DNA of 62,748 nt, from positions 1-62,748 of the forward strand of contig JAUSOY010000086.1 in assembly GCA_030656615.1 (NCBI GenBank). Reading direction: 5' to 3'. The position numbers and the translations under genes were made by a program. This stretch comes from Bacteroidales bacterium. Lineage in GTDB: Bacteria; Bacteroidota; Bacteroidia; Bacteroidales; TTA-H9. A model generated the notes under the pieces. That model was not told the DNA's origin, searched no databases, and was given only the letters and a program-made list of their open reading frames with translations. Shown here piece after piece: positions 16,429 to 24,800 of the stretch; position 1 is the first letter of the stretch, and each line of letters opens with the position of its first letter.

Positions 16429-19400
16429 ATGAGAAAATTTACTTTATTTGCCACGCTTGTGGCAATGATGATTAGTTTTAATGGGTGGGGGCAGACATCA
16501 ACACAAGACTTCGGTTCAGGGACTGGTTCGCATACATCCCAAACCGGTTCCACGGCTTTTCTTCCAAATCCAACATCAGGAACAACGTGGGTGAGAGCTG
16601 GTGCGGTTGCTCCAAATGCTCCAATTGTGTTGTCTAGTACTTCTAACCCTCTAGGAACAACAGGATCCTTTGTTAGAGGTGTTGCTTCTAGTTCTACTTC
16701 TGTTACAAAGTTATCACCAATAGTTGGTTATTCTGGCAATACAGAATTTTATACTTCTTTTAAGATTTTATTTGGCGATGCATTAGCTGGTTCAACAGCT
16801 ACATCGGGCTCATGGACCTTTTATCAGGGGAGTGGTGCAATGTATTCCGACGCAAGTGATTTTGCTGGGGCACAAGTCTTTACTGGTATAAGATTTACAT
16901 ATGGCGCTTCGGGTGCTTTAGCATTGAATTACAGAGGAGGGGGTAGTTGGAGTACAACAGGCTTGTCTACAACTTCGTTCAATCAAGCAACTGTTTACAC
17001 AATTGAAATAATCGGAAACAATAAGGTTTCAGGAGCCATAAACTATACTTATTATGGGAATGCATACTCAGTGGCAATTGATAAGTTTGATTTAATAATT
17101 AATGGAACTTTAGTAGGTGATGACTTATCAAAGGCACAATTAGCCAATAATACGAACATTATCAGTAATACTTTTATTGGCATAAGCAGCACATCAAACG
17201 CAGCCAATATATTTGTTGATGATGTTCATGTATATAATTCAGTGCCTTCTGAAATTGGAACAGCGCCATCTACTCCCACAATCTATGTTGCCCCTACTTC
17301 TCTAAGCGGTTTTACATACATTCACGGTTCAGGCCCCTCTACATCCCAATCCTTCACTGTTAGCGGCTCCAACCTTACTCCTGCTGGTGGAAACATTGCA
17401 GTTTCATGCATCACCAATTACGAAGTTTCATCCAACAACTCCACTTTTTCTTCGTCCATTACCCTTCCTTATACTTCCGGCAGTCTTTCAAGTACAAGTG
17501 TATATGTCCGACTGAAAGCCGCTTTAAACCCCGGATTATACACGAGTGAAAGTATTACCGTTTCTGGTGGTGGGGCGACAAATCAGAATGTGAGTTGTTC
17601 TGGATCTGTAACAGTATCAAACATTACGCAGTATCGTTCTAAAGGCAATGACAACTGGAACGACCCTGATACATGGGAAATTAATGATGGCAGCAATTGG
17701 TATAACGCCTACGACTGGCCAACCGATGCAACCAAAGATGTAACAATTAGAACCGGCCATACAGTTGTTAACCCTGCCGGCTATTATAATGCCAAGGCAA
17801 ACAACCTGACCATTGAAACTGGTGCTAAGCTTTGGGCAAACAGTACCAGCGGTGCTAGTTTTGTGTACGTTTATGGTGATTTTACCAATAACGGCACTGT
17901 GGGTGGTACCGACGATGTAATTGGCTTCGACATTGAAGGAGCAAACTGTACAATTAGCGGAACAGGTACTTTTGCAGCAAGAATTCTTAGCAAATTTACC
18001 GATTTCTCGACAACCACGAACCTTGTCATAAACCAGGATGTTACCCTCACGGCAACTGGAACTACCATTAGCAATAGTACCTTTTCTCCAGGTGATATGT
18101 ATAATATTACTATTTCTTCAGGAAGGAGTCTTACCTCTTTTGGTGGAACTGTTAACCTAACTGACGCTACCCTCACCCTCGAAGATGGAGCTATGTTTAT
18201 TGAAAATGGGGTAATTGCAGGAATGAATAACAATTGCACCTATAAAAGAAACATTAGCGGCAACAATACTTATCACTTAATTTCTTCGCCGGTACAAATG
18301 ACTACCGCCGGTGATGTGTTTCCTTCTGCTCATCACAATAACATATGGCTTCGCAGCTATAACGAGTCTTTAGGGATTTGGGCAAATCTAACCATCGCTA
18401 ATGGTATTGGTAAAGGTGACGGATTAAGCATTACGATGGATGTTGCAAGTACTACGGCTACTTTTACTGGTGAATTCTGGCCTCTTGACTGGAATCCTCC
18501 TTTAACAAACAGTGGCACCTCCGGAAACGCAAATTATGACGGATGGAATCTTATCGGTAACCCTTTTACAGCTCCTCTCGACTGGGATCACGCCTCATGG
18601 GCAAAAACAAATATTGATAACACCGTTTATACCTGGAGCGCCAGTGGCGGTAATTATGTAAGCTGGAATGGCACTACTGGCGGATTAACCGATGGTATTA
18701 TTCCCGTGGCGCAGGGTTTCTTTGTAAAAGCCAATGCTGCTTCGCCAGCCATCAACATTCCACCAACCGCCCGCGTTCTAAATACGCAGGCCTATTATAA
18801 AAATACCGTTTCTGAATTACTATCCCTTAAAGTTAGCGGAACTGCCAATACCTATTCCGACGAAACTTTTATCAATTACAATACTGAAGCCAGTCCGTTG
18901 TTCGACAATGCTTTTGATGCCTTCCATCTCGATGGCGACTTAGAAGCTCCTCAACTTTGGACGGTAGCCGATCAGAAATATGCCATCAACGTTATGAAAT
19001 CCGTGGCAGAATCGTCTGAAATAAACATGGCCTTTAAAGCTGGCGTAGAAGCAGAATATACGATTACCGCTTCCGGAATGGAAACATTTGAAGGCAATCT
19101 CCCCATCTGGCTCAACGATTTGGTTCTGGGTAGCCGTCAGGATCTCAGACAAAACAGCAGCTACACTTTCACCGCCAAACCCGATGACAACATCAACCGC
19201 TTTAAAATTACTTTTGCCGGGGTAGGCGTTGACAATCCTGAACAGGCCGCCATTCGTATGTACACTCAGCCCGGAAACATTTATATTAACCTGCCTTCGA
19301 TTACCAAAGGCCAGCTAAATATATATAATCTAAGCGGACAGCTTGTGTATCGTCAGGACATCAATGCCTCAGGACTTCTGAATGTAAGTCACCGTTTAAC

Positions 19401-19470
19401 CACTGGCACCTATATCGTGCAATTGGTAAGCGAACAACAGACGGTCAATCAGAAATTATTCATTCAGTAA
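16429..19470 (+). CDS. Large T9SS-exported surface/secreted protein, module 1
   Basis: 1013 residues. A signal peptide (1-21, ...NGWGQ) is followed by a jelly-roll-like domain (about 22-275) that is clearly paralogous to the N-terminus of the protein at 28383. Next come an Ig-like domain (285-395), a GNDNWNDPDTWE...beta-helix-like region (400-600), and a roughly 380-residue segment (IWLRSYNES, TATFTGEFW, GWNLIGNPF, GIIPVAQGFFVKA, LGSRQDLRQ) almost collinear with the C-terminus of the protein at 21894. The last 75 residues are a T9SS type A sorting domain (LNIYNLSGQLVY...GTYIVQL). Export by PorU/SprA-type machinery is inferred. Base use is more AT-rich in the first 870 bp than later. Confidence 0.88.
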   Translation: MRKFTLFATLVAMMISFNGWGQTSTQDFGSGTGSHTSQTGSTAFLPNPTSGTTWVRAGAVAPNAPIVLSSTSNPLGTTGSFVRGVASSSTSVTKLSPIVGYSGNTEFYTSFKILFGDALAGSTATSGSWTFYQGSGAMYSDASDFAGAQVFTGIRFTYGASGALALNYRGGGSWSTTGLSTTSFNQATVYTIEIIGNNKVSGAINYTYYGNAYSVAIDKFDLIINGTLVGDDLSKAQLANNTNIISNTFIGISSTSNAANIFVDDVHVYNSVPSEIGTAPSTPTIYVAPTSLSGFTYIHGSGPSTSQSFTVSGSNLTPAGGNIAVSCITNYEVSSNNSTFSSSITLPYTSGSLSSTSVYVRLKAALNPGLYTSESITVSGGGATNQNVSCSGSVTVSNITQYRSKGNDNWNDPDTWEINDGSNWYNAYDWPTDATKDVTIRTGHTVVNPAGYYNAKANNLTIETGAKLWANSTSGASFVYVYGDFTNNGTVGGTDDVIGFDIEGANCTISGTGTFAARILSKFTDFSTTTNLVINQDVTLTATGTTISNSTFSPGDMYNITISSGRSLTSFGGTVNLTDATLTLEDGAMFIENGVIAGMNNNCTYKRNISGNNTYHLISSPVQMTTAGDVFPSAHHNNIWLRSYNESLGIWANLTIANGIGKGDGLSITMDVASTTATFTGEFWPLDWNPPLTNSGTSGNANYDGWNLIGNPFTAPLDWDHASWAKTNIDNTVYTWSASGGNYVSWNGTTGGLTDGIIPVAQGFFVKANAASPAINIPPTARVLNTQAYYKNTVSELLSLKVSGTANTYSDETFINYNTEASPLFDNAFDAFHLDGDLEAPQLWTVADQKYAINVMKSVAESSEINMAFKAGVEAEYTITASGMETFEGNLPIWLNDLVLGSRQDLRQNSSYTFTAKPDDNINRFKITFAGVGVDNPEQAAIRMYTQPGNIYINLPSITKGQLNIYNLSGQLVYRQDINASGLLNVSHRLTTGTYIVQLVSEQQTVNQKLFIQ

Positions 19471-19492
19471 TTAAAACAAAAAATATACAGCC

Positions 19493-19729
19493 ATGATGAA
19501 AAAACTCATTATCACTGCAGCCATTATCGCATTTCCTGTGGCCATGGCCTTTTCGCAACCCAATCCCGGACAAAATGCCGATGGTACTCCTGCGGGTGGA
19601 ACTGGTGGTGGTGCTCCCATTGGCGGTGGTGCTGCTCCGATAGGCAGTGGCCTTGCCATAATGCTGGCCCTGGGTGCTGGTTATGGAAGCAAAAAACTCT
19701 ACGACGCCAGAAAAAAGCTGGCCGAGTAA
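19493..19729 (+). CDS. Small Gly/Pro-rich protein with C-terminal sorting-like tail, module 1
   Basis: 78 residues (77 if the second ATG is used). A signal peptide (1-22, MAFSQ) is followed by about 25 Gly/Pro/Ala-rich residues, then APIGGGAAPIGSG, a hydrophobic helix LAIMLALGAGYG and the basic end KKLYDARKK. The layout resembles the PID-CTERM type of C-terminal sorting tail described for small Bacteroidota proteins; this resemblance is by eye. The mature part would be very short. It starts 22 bp after the T9SS gene, is nearly the same as the protein at 27801, and is presumably cotranslated with its large neighbour. Function unknown. Confidence 0.8.
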   Translation: MMKKLIITAAIIAFPVAMAFSQPNPGQNADGTPAGGTGGGAPIGGGAAPIGSGLAIMLALGAGYGSKKLYDARKKLAE

Positions 19730-19758
19730 TTGTCCCTTGTTCATAAATTGCTCTAAAA

Positions 19759-19788
19759 GCCTGTTCACGTTTGTGGATGGGTTTTTTT
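19759..19788 (+). terminator. Terminator of module 1
   Basis: GCCTGTTCAC and GTGGATGGGT pair fully in RNA when G-U pairs are counted, followed by seven T. Confidence 0.6.
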
Positions 19789-20357
19789 TAGTTAAGAGTT
19801 AAGAATTAAGAACTAAAAACTAAAAGTTAATCCCGAAAGCTTTCGGGACTAAGAGTTAAGAGTTAAGATTGGGTAAATGTTTGTCTGTTGTTTTATTGTG
19901 ATGAATGTGATGGAGTGATGGAGTGATGGAGAGAGGGAGAAAATGCAAATCCACAGATGTCCTTAGATGAAGTCTGTACTTATCCAACAGCAGTAATAAG
20001 CAATTAGTAATCAGTGATTAGAGATTAGAGAAATTACACCGAACTCTGGATTTTGAACCCGAAACCCAAAACTCGTAACCCGAATTGGAGCAAAACGAAG
20101 TGCCGCAACTTTCACACCGATTAGTAATTAGCAATCAGTGATTAGTGATTAGAGAAATTACACCGAACTCTGAATTTTGAACCCGCAACACGAAACACGA
20201 ATTGGAGCAAAGCGAAGTGCCGCAACTTTCACACTTATTAGTAATTAGTAATCAGCGAATAATGAAAATTCAAATTCCTGCAAATAAAGTTTCAACTTCT
20301 GACTTCTGACATTTGACTCTTGACTTTTGACTTTTGACTTTCAGGCCTTCGACACGT
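19789..20357. repeat. Repeat-filled intergenic region
   Basis: Holds AAGAGTTAAGAATTAAG-type iterations (19793-19870), a perfect 18-bp palindrome TCCCGAAAGCTTTCGGGA (19831-19848), GATGGAGT triplicates (19910-19935), a pair of about 119-bp direct repeats (20001-20119 and 20120-20238, roughly 90% identical) and TTGACTTTTGACTTCTGAC iterations (20294-20342). No gene. Confidence 0.75.
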
Positions 20358-21587
20358 TCAGTCGTTGATTTTTAATGAATTGTCTAACTCAGCGGACTTT
20401 GATTGATTCGCCCGATACTCCGAGGGTGTGCACTTATAAACTCTGCGGAAAGAATCAATAAAACTCGACTTTGAATTAAATCCGGAGCTGCTTGCTATGC
20501 CTTCAACACTCAAATGTGATGCTTGCGGATCCGTTAGTAGTGACGCGGCATAATGGCAACGATAATCATTAATATATTGAAAAAAGTTTTTACCAAATCG
20601 CTCATTGATGGTCTGAGAAAGATGTTTCGAACTGACTTGCAAGCACTGTGCGAGAAATTCAATACTCAAATCCCCTTTAAGATATGTCTGAGTATCTTCC
20701 ATAAACAATACCAAAACTTTTTCTATATCTTCCTTCTTTTCATTACTGAGGTTTGATTTTTTATACTTAAGCGGGGCCATATCATTCGAATCTTCTACTC
20801 CATTCGTTACCGCCAATCCAAGTTTTTCAGAAGAACCTTTATCCGGAAAAATCTGATCCTGCAACAGACCGTAAAACCCAATGGATAAATGAAGAAAAAT
20901 AATTAAAACATTAAAATAGATTCGATATAGGTAATCGTCGCCAAAAGACACAAAATGCATAATATCAAGCATCAATAAAAACACCACAAATAAACTCATA
21001 ATCCACTTAATCCAATTCAGATTGATATATTCCTGAAAAGAAAAGTGCTGTTCAATCTCCTTTTTAAATCCGGGATACTGACTTAGAAAACGGAAAGCAT
21101 ATATAAAAAACTGCAGGTAAAGTATACCATAAAATCCAATCCGGTATACCCAGGTCAAATAGATGAACACAAATCCATCCGTCGAATTCCCAAAGCCCTC
21201 TGTCAGAAACCAAATGCGTTCGGGTTTGCTGATAAATAAAAAGGGAAGATTCAATACGAGAAAACCAATGGCGGGTAAAAAATGCTTATACTCTTTTACA
21301 GAAAAGGTATACGATTTAAGTAATAAAGATTTGATATAAAGATGAAAGAGCGGCAAAATCAGTAAGGTGGATGGCAGTGAAAAACTATAGCTATAGACCA
21401 GAATATCATTAATCCGGCAAATATAAATCGCATTAAACGCGAAATGAAAAGCGGTACTCAGCATGACTAAAGCGAGAAAAAACCTTGAATTACCCTTTCC
21501 TCTTATATAAGAAACGTAGGCCAGCAAAGCGAAAAGCAGCGATTGCCATACAGGGATTACCCATAAAATACTATCAATGATTTCCAT
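20358..21587 (-). CDS. Membrane-embedded AraC family transcriptional regulator (paralogue 1)
   Basis: 409 residues. Residues 1-245 hold about seven membrane helices (e.g. SLLFALLAYVSYI, LPLFHLYIKSL, YLTWVYRIGFYGILYLQFFIYAF); a linker follows, then an AraC-type double HTH (about 300-398: SSKHLSQTINERFG, then VEGIASSSGFNSKSSFIDSF and CTPSEYR). Such proteins are thought to sense a signal at the inner membrane and bind DNA without release. It is strongly similar throughout to the protein at 61100, and is divergently transcribed from the T9SS gene at 21894 with two copies of a 24-bp motif between them. Module 2 is the likely target. Confidence 0.9.
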   Translation of the reverse strand: MEIIDSILWVIPVWQSLLFALLAYVSYIRGKGNSRFFLALVMLSTAFHFAFNAIYICRINDILVYSYSFSLPSTLLILPLFHLYIKSLLLKSYTFSVKEYKHFLPAIGFLVLNLPFLFISKPERIWFLTEGFGNSTDGFVFIYLTWVYRIGFYGILYLQFFIYAFRFLSQYPGFKKEIEQHFSFQEYINLNWIKWIMSLFVVFLLMLDIMHFVSFGDDYLYRIYFNVLIIFLHLSIGFYGLLQDQIFPDKGSSEKLGLAVTNGVEDSNDMAPLKYKKSNLSNEKKEDIEKVLVLFMEDTQTYLKGDLSIEFLAQCLQVSSKHLSQTINERFGKNFFQYINDYRCHYAASLLTDPQASHLSVEGIASSSGFNSKSSFIDSFRRVYKCTPSEYRANQSKSAELDNSLKIND

Positions 21588-21645
21588 TATTCAAATTAAG
21601 AGCCGATGATCAAATGTAGGGAATAAATTCCATGAAATCAAAACA

Positions 21646-21669
21646 CGTTCGGATTCAGGAATCCAAACA
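21646..21669 (-). promoter_or_regulatory. Degenerate copy of the 24-bp AraC-locus motif
   Basis: 17 of 24 positions agree with the motif at 62389-62412 in the same orientation, including the core CGGATTCA. It lies 59 bp upstream of the AraC paralogue 1 start, comparable to the 75 bp for the motif ahead of paralogue 2. Probable regulator binding site. Confidence 0.5.
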
Positions 21670-21730
21670 TGGAAATTAATAATGTAAACCACTGGTTATC
21701 TGACATATTTATATATCGAATGAACAAGTT

Positions 21731-21754
21731 TGTCCTAATTCTTGAATCCGGACA
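21731..21754 (+). promoter_or_regulatory. 24-bp AraC-locus motif, copy 1 (exact)
   Basis: A 24-bp sequence with ends TGTCC...GGACA and core AATTCTTGAATCC is the exact reverse complement of 62389-62412. Both lie in the divergent region upstream of paralogous membrane AraC genes. Candidate operator or upstream activating site. Confidence 0.6.
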
Positions 21755-21893
21755 ACATTTCTTTTAAAAAAATTCTTTGATTTAATAAATTGCACCACTT
21801 AATCAAAAAAAACAACTAATTCATTCATTCAACAGCACGTGGTTTCATCGAACAAACAAGCAGAATCTCATATTAACCAAATCTTTTAACATT

Positions 21894-24800
21894 ATGAAAA
21901 AGTTTTTACTAATCACTATTTGTCTGCTTTACGGATACGCCGGTTTCAGTCAGACGATTTTCACAGAGAGCTTTGAAAGTGTATGGACTTTGCCTCCCAC
22001 ATTAACTCCCGTCTGGAGTGGCACTACCACTCCAGCAGATAATATTTGGCATAAAAGTTCATATACTACGGGATGGACTAGTACTTCCGGCTCATATACT
22101 CCTGCTGGAGCGAATTCAACTTCAGCTTCTGCAAGATGGCATACATATGATGCTTTAAGTGGTTCTTCCGGTGATCTTATTTCGCCAACAATTGACCTTT
22201 CAACTTATACAGCAGGAAGCGTAGCCCTTAATTTTTATCATATAAATACATCAGGAACTGATGTATTAAACGTATTTGTGTCCAATGATAATGGATCTAC
22301 ATGGTCAACGGCACTTGCCCCTTCACCTATTGGGATTTCTGCTACTTGGACTCTTAAGACGATTACTTTACCAGGTAATTCGGCTACCACTAAGATTAAA
22401 TTTACAGCTACAGGCGATTATGGGACTACTGACATCGGGATTGATGAAATTAAAGTATTCATCCCTGTTACACCCAACGCTCCCCCAACTTCCTTTAGTA
22501 CTGCTTCTATAACACAAACAGGAATGACGATTGGCTGGTCCGATAACTCCACCAACGAAACAGGTTTCAGGGTTTATCGCTCAACGGATAATGTGAACTT
22601 CACACAAGTAGGAACGGATATAATTTCTACCTCCGTAGCTACAACCGGAACAACGTACAGCCAGGTTCAAACCGCACTAATACCTGGAACGCCTTACTAT
22701 TACAGAATTACAGCATACACAGATCTGGAGACAATACCTCTCACTGGTAATGCAACAACGCTCTCTGCCGGCAATATAACTTCCATCGCTTCAGGAAACT
22801 GGGGTGATATTACAACCTGGTCTAGTGGTGCTGTTCCAACGGCTACCGATAATGTTATCATTGCTGATGGACATACAGTAAATATCAACGTTACTACTCC
22901 AACTTGTTTAAATTTAACTGTTGGACAAGGGACTTCAGGAATTCTGACATTTACCAACGCTACAGCCTCTACTTTTACCGTTAACGGCAGTATTACAGTA
23001 GCTGCAGGCGGTAATTTTAATGCAGGATCTACAGCAACGATTGTTCATATTGTATATATAGGTGGTAATTCTGCTACTTCGCCTTATGCAAGTAACCTGA
23101 CAGTAGCTGGGACATTTGACATGTGGCTAACTTCAACAACTGGCAGAGCTACACTTACTTTCTTCGGCACTCAAAATTCAACTATTTCCGGAAGTGGCGC
23201 GATAGATTTTAATAATACTAATATATTGAATAAAGGAACCACAACTGCCACATCAACAGTAACTCCTCCAATTCTCGACCTGCAAAGTGCATTTACGGTG
23301 CAGGGGGCTAATACATTAGGGTTTCTTGCAACGCATACTGCTGGTACCTTGAAAATCAGTGGTACATTCACACAAACCAATCCGCTATATACATCCGTCA
23401 GTTATTCGATTCCTGCTACTGCTGGTATTTGGCTTAACAACGCCAATTTTACCATTTCAGGACTTGCTGGATCTCCGACCGTTACAGGACTTTTCAAAGT
23501 CTCCTCAGGAACTTATAATATCGGAACAGTTTCGGGTAACTCGCTTGGAAGCGGCACGGGTTCTGTTTATATCATCGAAGGTGGAGCGATAAATGTCGCG
23601 GGAAGATTTAATCTTACAAGCACCGGCATTTATTATAATCAGTCGGGCGGAGTTTTGTCCGTTGCAACTATTGGAAATACATCTTCTGCCACCGCAAGTT
23701 TTGGAATCACATCATCAACCGGAACATCCTTCATTATGAGCGGGGGTACAATTGTGATGGTACAAAGAGCTACCGGGGCAACACTCCGGGATTGGTATGT
23801 CGTAGCCACACCTACTATCACAGGTGGTTTATTACAGATTGGAAATGTAAGCACAGCAACCAACTATAATTTTTCGTTGTATGGTTATACACCAGCCATA
23901 AATATATACGCAGGCTGTACAGCTCAAAGTATTGCTTCTACCCCTGTGTTATATGTTTGGGGTAATATTACCATTAATACTGGTTCTACTCTAAACATGC
24001 TAACAGGCTCATTGTACTTTATGGGAACTACCCTGCTAAACAATGGAGCTATTACTGCATCATCAAGCACTGGTCGTTTCGATTTTTCGTATGATGTGAC
24101 TCCGGTAGCACAAATCTATACTGGTACAGGTGTATGGGGTACTTCCAGCACTCAGTATCCTGGTTCTGTTGGTGTTGGTAATCCTTCTGGAGTAACTTTA
24201 AATGCTCCTATCATTGCATACAGAGCAAACTTGTTTACAGGACAATTCATTAACAGCAATCAGCTAACATTTGGAAGCGGTGGAGCAACATCCGCGTTTA
24301 TTCAGCGTGGTGGCTCCACAGGAAATCCTGCCGGCTCGTTTGATGTTGCCCCTAATTTCAATGTTGGTACAGGCGAATTGGGGATTATCTATTCTAATGC
24401 AACGGGTTTAACAACCACAGGATTTGAAATTCCTGCCTCGCGTCAGTTAAAAAACGTAACGATTAGCAGTGCAGACGGAGTTACGCTTGCTGGTGGTCCG
24501 TTAACATTAAGTTCAACAGGAACACTAACCTTAACTTCCGGGATTTTCAATACCTCCACTGGTAATCCAATTACCATAAATAATACTGCTACTTCAGCGG
24601 TATCGGGTGGTTCTGCTACGACCTTTGTAAATGGAAAACTAATACGCACTCTTCCTCAACCTCTTGCTACAGGAAACACTTATTCTTTCCCAATCGGTAA
24701 AAGTGAATATAAACCTTTTGAACTGGTTAATCCAATCGTGGCCGCCGGTGTACCGGTTGTTATAGAGGCCGAAGTATTCGACGCCAACTGCGGAGGAACT

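Larger units (their letters stand above)
21588..21893. other. Divergent control region between AraC paralogue 1 and T9SS module 2
   Basis: 306 bp containing two copies of the AraC-locus motif (21646-21669 degenerate, 21731-21754 exact) and the 14-bp string CTCATATTAACCAA (about 21867-21880) 14 bp before the ATG, also found ahead of the broken gene at 62535. Confidence 0.6.

Noticed and set aside
17871-18239. Long reverse frames inside the T9SS genes (also 22700-25640 and 26240-26640)
   Set aside because: Shadows caused by Thr/Ser-rich coding sequence on the other strand.
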